A program made the position numbers and the translations under genes. DNA of 64,000 bases from Enoplosus armatus. Lineage: Eukaryota > Chordata > Actinopteri > Centrarchiformes > Enoplosidae. Positions 50,408 through 60,300 of this stretch are shown here, in pieces. How positions within the stretch are numbered: position 1 is the first letter of the stretch; each line of letters opens with the position of its first letter. The stretch covers positions 12,227,192-12,291,191 of the forward strand of contig NC_092196.1 in the NCBI RefSeq assembly GCF_043641665.1, written 5' to 3'. The notes beneath the pieces are model-generated. The model did no database searches. It was not told the origin of the DNA and saw only the letters and a program-made list of their open reading frames with translations.

Positions 50408-50620
50408 TAAAGCTGATATGGCGAACGTGTTAGCAAACAGTTGCTTATTTACACATCCAGCACATGTGGAGCAACACAAACGTGATACAACGTGTTAATT
50501 GCTGAGCTTTAGAGGTGCTGCTAGGCAGATTTTATTACCGTTGGACAGAGCCAGGCCGTTTCCAGTCTTTTTCACCTAACTCTCTGCAATAAAGCAAATA
50601 AGTTTGTTTCCTTTTCCTAT
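50408..50620 (-). repeat. Dispersed repeat family, copy C (inverted)
   Basis: Read on the minus strand, this segment contains gttgctccacatgtgctgga, then gtaaataagcaactgtttgc and taacacgttcgccatatcag. These match 21859-21930 of copy A at roughly three bases in four. It extends to gcctggctctgtcc...gcctagcagcacctctaaagc, a sequence common in teleost dispersed repeats. Confidence 0.6.
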
Positions 50621-53456
50621 AAGGTTGACTTGCAGATGTCAGATGCAGATAAATGTCGCTGCTTGGATGCTGGTAGATAGTGTCAGGGATTAGCCGGTCC
50701 TTCAGTTTGTTTCAAGAAGTGAGCATGTTTATTGATCTGATTGACATCCCTCTGTCAGGTGAGTTCAGGTCTCCAGGTCCACATAATCCTTGTGTGTAAT
50801 GTTTGTACGTTCACTGCTCTTCAGTCCATTAGGACAATAACCACCTGTTGGGAAGAATTCCCGGTCAGACAGGTCAGTCAAGGAGAACCCCCTGAAGTCT
50901 GTTGGGTGTATGTGAGGTTATCAACCAACGGCAAATCATTTCTGATAATTCACAGAAAGAGGCTGGAAATCTGAAAATACATCGCTGATAGTTTTAACAA
51001 CTTGTTCTGTCTTCATAAGAGTTCCACCATCATCAGCTGTCAAAAGGCTTAAATTACATTGGCAGATCAAACATGATAATTTTCTGGTTCTTTCTCCCTC
51101 AGAGTGAGATGAAATCGATGCACAACACACTTTTAAGTCAGGAACATAAAATACTGAATAAAGTACTAAAAACACAGGTGCCACCCTACCTGCATGGCTG
51201 CCATGCAATCATACAGAGTGATGTTTTGCTTCACATATTTACAACCTCATGTTGTACGTCACGCAGGTTGTCATGCAGGAGTCCGAAATCGGGTAGCATG
51301 TCACAGATAATAGCACAGTTGACAGGTTGTCAGTTTATCAAATCATACAGGTGGTCGGCAAACTAAACCTGAACTGAGGCCAGAGCTCTGATTGGCTCTG
51401 AAACCTGAAGCCTTTTTGTATTGGAAAGCGCAGGTTCATGCTTCATTCAACAGCTCTCTGCAAGATAGCCCAGCCTGACACGCTAGAGCCCCACGTCTCA
51501 CGCCATGTAAACACAGAATGACCCCTCCTTCCCTCTACATACAAGATCAGGCGACCTGTCCTGCACCAGGAAGACTGAATTCATCTCTCCATAGTGGCAG
51601 ACGTTATCTCACTGAATGAAAATGAACAGTAGTGGTTCTGCAGAGAGAAAATAAATATTTGAAACAAATTATATATCCAAGGAGCATAAAAAAAGTAATG
51701 TCTTGTTCCAGTAAACACAGCCAACTAGACACCTCATTATTACACATAATAGTCCTTTGTTGTTGCTTTGAGCCAGGGTGGTTGGCTTTATTGTATTTTT
51801 GTATTTAGTTAGCTGCAAGCAAACTGGGGCATGTACACAAATTACATGGAGTTTTGTAACCTGTCATCCTGCGAGGTCAGAGGATTTAGTACACATGATG
51901 GACTTACCCTTTGCCACAGTTTACCTTATCTAGTGTTCATACCAAGGAAGAACACATACTGTACATTGCATGTAACTAGAAAGTCCTCAGGGAACGCAAA
52001 CTTCCCTCAAAGCTGTACAAACCTCTAGAATGAATATTTTGTAAAATAGTATCAAGAAAAAGGCACCTGCAATCAGCATGTATGTATATGATGTCATTCT
52101 GGGCTCCTTCTGGGACCCACACCTGCGCTGAATCAGGTGAAGTCTATGTTTGTTTTTTGCCAACGCACCTAATAGAATATAGGGATGTGCATAAACTACT
52201 TTGTGGTCATCTATCATTAAAAATAGACATTTTAATCTGCAGGTCTCAATCTGCATCATAATTCACACACTGATGGACTACTAGGAAAATGTGGGCTTTG
52301 TACAAGGATGCGTTGTGCAAAAATCAGTCAGACTTATGACAATGAAGTTATTGAAGTATGTCCATTTAAATTAAAAATGTTTCTGTGGCGAGGGGTGAAA
52401 TACTATTACATTTTGCAGGACTGCGTGGCGGTGCTTTGTACATATGTGACCAAACAACCATATTTGGTTTGAAAAGGGTTCAAGAGTCATGCCAGTTTTT
52501 TGCCAAATATGCCTGCAGTTGTGGAATCAATTAAATGGAAATCAATGGAATGTCGTGTCATGACGCGTTGTCATGAACATTTTTGAATCATTGAAATGAG
52601 TAGTGTGTAGAAACTGTTACATTAGAATGGCTGCAATATACGAGCAAAGTTTTGGGAGCATCCATTTTTGCTGTCTAACTGTTACATGCTCTGTTCATGT
52701 GTTGTGAAAGATATTACAGAAATCAAGTAAACCCAGCAGACGTTCTTGCTGTAAGGGCACATTACTGCAAATACACTGACATTTTGGTCCATATTGCCTC
52801 TGTGACGTGGGTCAGAAAGAACCCCAGAAGGCTAAAGCCAAGCAAGTCAGCGTGCATAGACTCACACAGACGCACGCTGTATATACACGTATGGAAACAC
52901 ACTTACACACACGCGCGCATAATGCTTGTGTCGACTGTAAATTAGACTTCTCACTAACTGATTATGTAGCAAGCATGTTACGCACACGTGGCTGTTCATG
53001 TGTGACATGCCAACACAAGGCACGGGGGTGATGACACAGTGCCAGAAATGTTACTGTTCAGTCTGCTATCACATTTTCAGCATATGCGCTTTAATACCAA
53101 ATACGTCACTGCTGTGAGTCAGTGTGTTTATTCCTCTGATTTTTTGTTTTTTTTTTGGTGCTTCAGCCACGTAACGTTTCTGCATAAATAAATGCAAATA
53201 AAGCCAAAGTACCAAACATTACAAAATCTCCTCAAAAGCACTCCCAGGCTACTTCTCCACAGTCTGCTACAGCTGCGTCCTCAGCCTTTATGGTATTTTC
53301 ACTGGCATAGATAAGGGGACAAAAGATGGTCCAATTTCATCTTTTTTCTTCTTTTTTTTTTACAGGATTGGTTCTTTCACAATAAAGTATGGCTTTGCTG
53401 TACCTATGCTGCAACATGTAACTAAGATGTAGATTTGGAGCCACTTGTTCAATCAC
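50621..53456. other. Gene-poor region, part 11
   Basis: No gene recognised; frames at 50741-51366, 51987-52259 and 52697-53031 are short and without domains. Poly-T runs lie near 53140-53156 and 53345-53361. Confidence 0.45.
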
Positions 53457-53460
53457 TTAA

Positions 53461-53965
53461 CCCATAAGAACCCAGAAACATTTCCCCTCAAAGGACAATT
53501 ATGGGGAATACACCACAGACCAAGTGGACCACATTGAAGACATTTATGATGGGTTTTTTTATACTACCTCTTAATGTCAAAGATCTGTGATGTTACATAT
53601 ACGTTACGTTGGGCGTTTATGGTAAATTTACTTGTTTTATTGTTTTATATTAATTTGTTCAAGAAACATGGTCAAAACAGGTTGACTGTATACAGGACAC
53701 ACTATTAAAGTATTAGAATTGTTAAATGGGTTTTAACTTACCTTCAGTATCAAAATACAGGCTTTTTGAAATTAGTTGCTTCCTTCACTTGTGTTTACAT
53801 GTCACACCACCATTTTGAAAAGGTCCTGACCTGTCACAGTCACATGACTGTGACATGACCACCACACCAGGATGTTATGCATATGTCTCTTAGGGACTTA
53901 ATGAGTTAAGATCAAGCACAAAGCTGTATAAGGAAGATTCTGGTGTGACCATGGGTTCTTATGGG
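53461..53965. mobile_element. piggyBac-type MITE with TTAA target sites
   Basis: A 505-bp element bounded on both sides by TTAA (53457-53460 and 53966-53969). Its ends are perfect 14-bp inverted repeats: CCCATAAGAACCCA on the left and TGGGTTCTTATGGG on the right. A TTAA target duplication plus a CCC/GGG terminus is the signature of the piggyBac superfamily. No transposase frame is present, so it is a non-autonomous derivative. It also contains a perfect internal palindrome (53832-53855). Confidence 0.85.
53832..53855. repeat. Internal palindrome of the MITE
   Basis: TGTCACAGTC (53832-53841), spacer ACAT, then GACTGTGACA (53846-53855): a perfect 10-bp inverted repeat with a 4-nt loop, about 110 bp from the right end of the piggyBac-type element. 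It may be a sub-terminal recognition site or a hairpin. Confidence 0.85.
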
Positions 53966-53969
53966 TTAA

Positions 53970-56330
53970 ACACAGTTTTGTTTTCACATCAGCTGTGAAG
54001 CGTTGTGTCCTCACAGAGGGCAGCATCCATCCCCCCCACCCCAGTCTTTTCTGTCCTCTTTACTAATGGATGAAGTCAAACATGGCTGAGAAGGAAATGA
54101 GTCTAATGTGTGTGATTGGCCATGGCCTGTGTGGGCTGCAGCTGGTGTGTTTACTCTGCTTGAGGGCCACGTTGCCAGGACAGTGCATGTGTGGAGGTCC
54201 AGATATGTAACGGAACAGGCTGGGACACCAACACGGTTCAAGACTAAAGACAAGACGTCAAGACGCGCACAGACAAAGAGATTGTGCCTAAAGGACTCAT
54301 TATTCTGTACTGTATGTTTGGCTTTTCTCGGACTGACCCTGAGCAGGTCGTCTGGTGAGCTGCCAGGGTCTGTGTATTTGTCATTGAGGTTCAAGAGAAT
54401 TCACAGTGTAAATGTTCATGTTTCTGTTTCTCTGACCTAACAAACAAAGAAACGCTGCCGGCTATGTTTTTACCATGACCTGTTCCATTTCAGCTGGTAC
54501 CAAGAAATTGAATAATTTGTCAAATATCCATTCTAATAATTTAAAACAATGCTTTTGAATCAGCCATAAAAAAAATTATGAAGCAGATTTTTGGATATTT
54601 AATAATACTATGAATAACAATTTTAAATTTATACAAAATCCCTCAAATACCTTATAAACGACCACTAGTATCATAAGTATAGTAACAAAATACTTGTGGT
54701 TGATTAAGTAAAACTCTACTATCTAAAACTATCTAAAATGCACAGAGATGAGTAAGGATGAGTTTAGAATATACATGATATTCCCTCCATCATGTTTTTG
54801 TGCGGGCAGTGTTGAGTGCTGAACAAGCCATTCTGCACGTGTCCTTATTACGTGTCCGTTATAAGCATCACTGGGAACACACTGGCTTAATTACTGACCA
54901 ATAGTCAAGGGTGTAGCACTGGTCCACTCCGCCCGAGTTGCACAAACCCATCGCTCAAGCCTTGAACAACCAGGCTTAAGTACACCTATCTGATTTCATC
55001 CCCAATGCCCCACAGAGGGCTAAAAAAGGTCATCAGTGTTGGCAAGTTTTAGGTTTCACATGAAATTAAGGTAAATACCAAACCATATGACTACGTTTTT
55101 CTTAGACCTGTTGGGGATAATGTTTAAAAAGATTATTTTCTCCAAGGATTTCAAGGATAGCGCATAGAGGGAGGGAGATAAGTAGAAACAGAGGGAGCAA
55201 TGAATAATTTAAATGTCAACCTTTCTGAACCTCGCCGACAGCTGCCTTGCTTCAATCCAGCAATGATGGAAGTTTGTAAACTCAGGGACTCTTGACACAC
55301 TGACAGCAATCAAGCACCAACTGCTGTCAAAATGTCATTTAGATAAGAAATTAAATGAAAAAATTATCCTGAGAATTATCTCAGAAAATGAGGTTCAGTT
55401 TTATGATCATAATCCAGAATGTTCAACAATTGTGTGGTTTGGTTTATGCTCTTTATCTGCCCCTCAAAAGGGACATCTGATGGATATTATCGATGCATTA
55501 TCTCTTATTTGTAAAGGGCACGTAAAAACAAAAGCACAGGTATGGTAAAACAACAGCAAGTCCAGGAAGTAATATGAAATGCATATCAAATGACATGGAC
55601 AATGGGCAAAGTTACAGAAACGATACATAAAAAAAAAAGACATTATAGTGGATGCTGACATTGACACTTTCCAGCACGAGAAACACTTGAATCGTACACA
55701 ACACTCTCTCTTTTAGAAGTAATTTTCTCTCTCTCTCCACTGATTCACAGGTGAGAAGATAAGTGAAAGGTGATAAGTGGTTAAGGTGGAAAAGTGGATG
55801 AGCAGAGTTTGAGTCACAAACAGCGAGCTCTATCTTGGGACTATCAGTGGGGTACTTCGATTAACACATACAAGAAAGTCGATACAAATTGGATTGGATG
55901 GCTTCCAGGCACCAGTCACACCCAGCTGTTCTTCAGTTGTAGGAGTTTTTTTGGGTTTTTTTTTCTCATTGTGACATTTGTGCATTGTTGCCCTGCATTT
56001 ACAGTATTCTGACATTTTGCCTAAGCAGAGATGACTGGCTTTTATTTTTAGAAGGTGGATAAATCCATTCAATGTTCAAAGGATCTGGACAATAGCTCTG
56101 CCACTCCTTCCAAATGTATTGTTTACATTTTTCAGATTTGGAAATTCATGCCTGTTTATTCAACTTAACTGGATATTGTTTTCATTCTTATAGCATGTGA
56201 CAGTTGTCATGGCCTGTTTATGTTGTTTGTATTGTTTTTGAAAATGTAATTTACTTGCCCGTTCCATTCAATGAGACTCTCAGCTGTCCTAGTACAATGG
56301 TCAGAGTAACAGTATAATCTTATTTGATAT
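53970..56330. other. Gene-poor region, part 12
   Basis: No gene recognised; the frames at 54011-54440 overlap each other on both strands and match nothing. The parts near 54780-55060 and 55200-55400 are non-repetitive and could hold regulatory sites. Confidence 0.45.
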
Positions 56331-56383
56331 CAAATCGAATCAAACTTTATTTATCTAGCACCTTTCGTACAGCTTAGGTCAAT
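56331..56383. repeat. Teleost 'aaactttatttat..tagcacctttcgtac' repeat, left part
   Basis: aatcgaatcaaactttattt followed by atctagcacctttcgtacag is the start of a common teleost dispersed repeat. The expected continuation (aaagtgctttacag) is not here but at 56846, after the 461-bp duplicated segment, so the repeat appears split. Confidence 0.6.
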
Positions 56384-56844
56384 TCCACTTGTTACTTTCA
56401 TAGTCTGTCTTCCTCTTCTCTTTCCTTACAAGCGAAACACAATGAACATGCAACATGCTGAACTGAGGATCCACTGGAGACCCTAAACACCCTCCCCACA
56501 CTGTTTCAAACACTTTCACTCACATTTAACCGTTTCAGCCAAGTGCAAACAGCCGTTAAACGTGGTTACATGTATTCCACTAATGAATCATTGGATACTG
56601 AATAACTCTAAATTCCCCCTTCAAGTCTGCAATGAATGAGCCCTCCTCATACTAATAGTATCTTAATTGTGTCAAAAAGATGCTTAATCAATGATGTAAG
56701 ACTAGTAGGCTCATTAAAAAAGGTTTTAAGCCAATCACTTCTTAATCAATCCATTTTATTACAATATAGGAATATAACAAGATATCAGATAAGGAAATGA
56801 TACACTGAAACTACATTTAATACAAATACTACATAACTAAACTT
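56384..56844 (+). repeat. Direct duplication flanking rasd1, upstream copy
   Basis: 461 bp closely matching 59028-59496 in the same orientation, roughly 93-95% identical by eye. Differences are single bases plus a short indel (the downstream copy has a gaatatgtggaca-like segment near 59208). It begins tccacttgttactttcatag and ends acataactaaactt. It lies about 870 bp before the rasd1 start codon, between two parts of an older dispersed repeat. Confidence 0.92.
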
Positions 56845-57010
56845 CAAAGTGCTTTACAGATGACAAGCTGATAAAAAGACAAATATAGACAGTAAAACAA
56901 ATTGAGACTAATGCACATGAGAAACAAAAATGATTTTTAAAAATGAATAACAACACCATTAAGATAGATAAAAGCTGTCTGTGCACATGGTGAAACAGAA
57001 TGAAACACAA
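56845..57010. repeat. Teleost dispersed repeat, right part
   Basis: caaagtgctttacagatgac followed by an A-rich body (gataaaaagacaaatatagacagtaaaac) is the usual continuation of the repeat that begins at 56331. The split is explained if the 461-bp segment was inserted into it. Confidence 0.55.
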
Positions 57011-57540
57011 GTAAAAACATATCAACCTTCAGTTAAGGTTAGACATGTTATGTTGGAAAACATAGTGGCAAGATGAGGGTTATTACACTTTTTCCCCTTT
57101 TACATGCGCGCTGTGTGCTTGTGTGTACTGCTGCGCCCCCTCCGTCCTGAGGGACAGTCTGTCTATTAATTACTAGCGATTGAGGAAACTGATGAAGCCG
57201 ATGTTCTCAAAGAAAAGAGTGTTGCTTAAGGTGCCTGCACTTCTACCGCGACAGAAACCTGCATGCACATAAGAGGTTAACGTGAGATAGTGCATGCTTT
57301 TGTCCAACGCATTTAAACTTTAACTAAACATTATCGCCGTTTCATACACATCATTTGTGGTAATTACGCGTGGAAATATGGTGACATGTTTAAATATTTT
57401 TTTTACAATCTATGAGAAAACACGCTCATATCTTTCCCGTTTTCTGTTCATGAGGGTGGACAGGGCTGACGCACAAAAAAAAACCCAGCCATAGTAACAA
57501 TACAATACAATTTCGGGTCTGGCTCCAGCTCCCCAAGCAG

Positions 57541-57600
57541 GAGCGTGACGCATGACGCATTGGGGAGGCGCGGCGAACTTCCCCCATAAATCCCCAGCCT
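57541..57600 (+). promoter_or_regulatory. rasd1: rasd1 core promoter with tandem CRE-like sites
   Basis: Two CRE/ATF-like sites, TGACGCA at 57546-57552 and TGACGCAT at 57553-57560, lie head to tail. A GC-rich stretch (gggaggcgcggcg) and a TATA-like cataaat (57585-57591) follow, predicting transcription start near 57615. Mammalian RASD1 is an inducible (glucocorticoid, cAMP) gene, so CRE-like sites fit; their use here is inferred. Confidence 0.5.
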
Positions 57601-57712
57601 GCTCTCCTCTGGCTTCAGAGAGAGAGCGCGAGGTTAGACCCCTCACATCACTGAAAGGATTTAAAACCATCTCTTGCTACAGCACCGTCGACCCGCTGCT
57701 GCTGCTGCAAGT

Positions 57713-58628
57713 ATGATTAAGAAAATGTCACCATCCGAGAACGAGTTCGACATACCGGCCAAGAATTGCCACAGGATGGTGATTCTGGGCTCCACTAAAG
57801 TTGGGAAGACGGCCATCATCTCTCGGTTTATGAACGAGAGGTTTGACGACCAGTACACGCCCACTATTGAGGACTTTCATAGGAAATTGTACAGCATCAG
57901 GGGAGACGTTTACCAGCTGGACATTTTGGACACATCTGGAAACCATCCCTTCCCTGCCATGAGGAGGCTTTCAATTCTTACCGGTGAGTTGAGCTTTAAA
58001 ACCACTTCAAGCCCAAAGCATGCTGCTGTTTGCAGAGTTCATTGGCTACTGTTAAACTCTCATTATTATTTGACATTGAACCTGTCTTCTCTCGTGTTTT
58101 CCAGGTGATGTGTTCATCTTGGTGTTTAGCCTGGACAACAGAGACTCCTTCCAGGAGGTGCAGCGCCTGAAGCGCCAGATTTATGAGACCAAGTCCTGCC
58201 TGCGAAACAAAACCAAAGAGAACGTGGACGTCCCACTGGTCATCTGCGGCAACAAGTGTGACAGGGACTTTTATCGCGAGGTGCAGGAGAACGAGATCGA
58301 GCAGCTGGTTGGTGGAGACGAGCACTGCGCTTACTTTGAAATCTCAGCGAAGAAGAACACCAACGTGGACCAGATGTTTCAGACTCTCTTTACCATGGCC
58401 AAGCTGCCCAACGAAATGAGCCCCGATCGGCATTGCAAAGTGTCCCTGCAGTACTGCGAGGTTCTTCACAGGAAATCCTTCAGAAACAAGAAGTGCAAAG
58501 ATGGGAACGCGTATGGGATTGTGGCGCCGTTTGCACGGAGACCCAGCGTGCACAGTGACTTGATGTACATAAAGGAGAAAGCTGTGGGAGGCAGCCAGAC
58601 CAAAGAGAAAGGCTGCATCATATGCTGA
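57713..58628 (+). CDS. rasd1: Rasd1 (Dexras1-type Ras-like GTPase), 2 coding exons
   Basis: Coding exons are 57713-57983 and 58105-58628 (121-nt GT-AG intron), 264 aa, stop TGA; human RASD1 has 281 aa. The start MIKKMSPSENEF matches RASD1 (human adds MKLAA) and not RASD2. GTPase motifs: G1 GSTKVGKT (26-33), switch I YTPTIEDFHRK (48-58), G3 DTSGN (73-77; Ser in place of the Gly-Gln seen in classical Ras), G4 NKCD (140-143) and G5 SAKK (171-174). The RASD-specific C-terminal extension includes IVAPFARRPSVHSDLMYIKE and ends in a CaaX box (CIIC), so the protein should be prenylated and membrane-associated. The family acts in G-protein and NOS1AP-nNOS signalling and is hormone-inducible. It is convergent with med9, as RASD1 and MED9 are in human 17p11.2. 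Confidence 0.97.
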
Positions 58629-59040
58629 CACTTTCTTTGCCTGTGTGCAAGAGACTTTCTGTGAGACTTTCCAGTGCTGAAGCGGAGGCCAGCCGTTCTG
58701 CATACAGAGCACATCAGCCCAAATACTGCAGACTTCAGCCTCTGAGGCGACAGTGACTCATTGTGATCCAAACTGTGCTGTGACACATGGGGCAAGTGGC
58801 TCAGCTCACAGGCCTGCCTCTGTGTAGTGGTAGATGCTCTGAAAATGCTGTAAAATCTGCCTCTACATTCACTTGCAGAGAAAGCCACTTGAGAAAAACA
58901 AAATGTTTACATTTAGCTTTTTTTTTTTTCAAACTTGGTGGCACTTGAATGTTTGTTGCATTATGAACAAATCTGAATGTGTATTTATTATGTCCACGTC
59001 AACTTTTGCATAAAAGAGAAAATAAAATCCACTTGTTACT
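58629..59040 (+). other. rasd1: rasd1 3' untranslated region
   Basis: About 410 nt from the stop to the polyadenylation site, with a T-run (58918-58930) and no coding signal. Its 3' end coincides with the left edge of the downstream duplicated segment (59028). Confidence 0.7.
59021..59026 (+). terminator. rasd1: rasd1 polyadenylation signal AATAAA
   Basis: AATAAA in gagaaaataaaatcc, followed by a T/CT-rich stretch (cttgttactttcatagtctg). Cleavage is expected near 59040. Confidence 0.75.
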
Positions 59041-59496
59041 TTCATAGTCTGTCTTCCTCTTCTCTTTCCTTTCAAGCAAAACACAATGAACATGCAACAT
59101 ACTGAACTGAGGATCCACTGGAGTCCCTAAACACCCTCCCCACACTGTTTCAAACTCTTTCACTCAGATTTAACTGTTTCAGCCAAGTGCAAACAGCCGT
59201 TAAAAGTGAATATGTGGACACATGTATTCCACTAATGAACCATTGGATACTGAATAACTCTAAATTCCCCCTTCAAGTCTGCAATGAATGAGCCCTCCTC
59301 ATACTAATAGTATCTTAATTGTGTCAAAAAGATGCTTAATCAATTATGTAAGACTAGTAGGCTCATTAACAAAGGTTTTGAGCCAATTACTTCTTAATCA
59401 ATTCATTTTATTACAAAATAGGAATATAACAAGATATCAGATAAGGAAATGATACACTGAAAGCACATGTAATACAAATACTACATAACTAAACTT
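59028..59496 (+). repeat. Direct duplication flanking rasd1, downstream copy
   Basis: 469 bp closely matching 56384-56844. It starts two bases after the rasd1 AATAAA and runs through the convergent spacer into the end of the med9 3' UTR, covering the med9 polyadenylation signal (59406-59411). This position, between two real gene ends, makes it the likelier original copy. Confidence 0.92.
59406..59411 (-). terminator. med9: med9 polyadenylation signal
   Basis: TTTATT on the plus strand is AATAAA on the minus strand, the only such signal between the med9 stop codon and the rasd1 end. It implies a med9 3' UTR of about 320 nt (59390-59710). Confidence 0.55.
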
Positions 59497-59710
59497 GCAC
59501 TCTTTAAACACAAAAAAATAAGGACAATTTCTTGCAATGTGATGCAACTCAGGAAAAATAAGTCCTTGTTCATTTAAACGTCCATCCCGTAACGTTATGC
59601 CTGAATCCCACATTCATCTGCTCCAGGTGAGGATGAAAACAACAAGTCCGTCCTGCACCTCGCCTGTCTGTGAGCTTCCTCCAGTCAGTGCAGTGATCCA
59701 GTCTTCAGTC

Positions 59711-60236
59711 TCATGATGCTTTTGGCACGTCAAACATGCACAGACTTTTGTATTTCTGCAGCAGCTGGTTCTTGGTGCGGACCTGCTCACGCAGCGTGCC
59801 CAGCTGCTGCTGCTGCTCCAGCGGACTGCTGTCTATCCCGGGCATGTTGGATATCTGCTCCCGAGCCTCCTGGATCTTTGCCTTCAGCTTGGCCAGTTCT
59901 TGGTGGACATCCTGGCTGTCCTTGTCCATGCTTAAAGAAAGTGGGGCGAATAAGGGAAAGCGTTACTTCCATATTGTTCTGTTATGTTGGACATTTACCT
60001 TTTCTAGTTAGCCTAGCTGTAACTAATAGCTAACGTTAGCTTTAGCTAACAACAAGCTTAGCAACTCCACCTAAACGATTGTTTACGACAAGTACAGAGG
60101 TTTCCACAGAGACGTGAATAAACATGTAACACACATGAACCTGCCGGCAATCTTACCATTTGATAATATCATGGACTAAAGGCAGCAGAGAGCAATCGTC
60201 GCCCTCTTTCTCCTGCTTTGGTTGGGCCGCCGCCAT
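59711..60236 (-). CDS. med9: Med9, Mediator complex subunit 9 (2 coding exons)
   Basis: Minus-strand exons are 60157-60236 (ATG at 60234-60236) and 59711-59930 (stop TGA), separated by a 226-nt GT-AG intron, giving 99 aa. Exon 1 encodes [20 protein letters not shown] then VHDIIK, and the split codon TGC restores the IIKCMDKDS junction of vertebrate MED9. Exon 2 holds the conserved C-terminal region: [20 protein letters not shown] (coiled coil), [20 protein letters not shown] and the terminal [14 protein letters not shown]. Human MED9 is 146 aa; the shortfall is the proline/glutamine-rich N-terminal tail, so the core domain is intact. Med9 belongs to the Mediator middle module and helps link activators to RNA polymerase II. 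It is convergent with rasd1. Confidence 0.96.
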
Positions 60237-60300
60237 CACGCTTCCTGCTTCGCGGCGCAGATAGTTTACGTCATGCATCGTGTGATGACGTCACTCCATA
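60237..60300 (-). promoter_or_regulatory. med9: med9 promoter: ETS-like site and palindromic CRE
   Basis: Read on the minus strand, a perfect CRE palindrome TGACGTCA (60286-60293), a second TGACGTAAA-type site (about 60265-60273) and an ETS-like GCAGGAAGCG (about 60238-60247) stand within 60 bp of the start codon, in GC-richer DNA without a TATA box. This is a typical housekeeping promoter layout. Confidence 0.55.

Noticed and set aside
54011..54440. Overlapping 110-127 codon frames on both strands
   Set aside because: They overlap on opposite strands, share no similarity to known proteins, and have no splice or promoter context.
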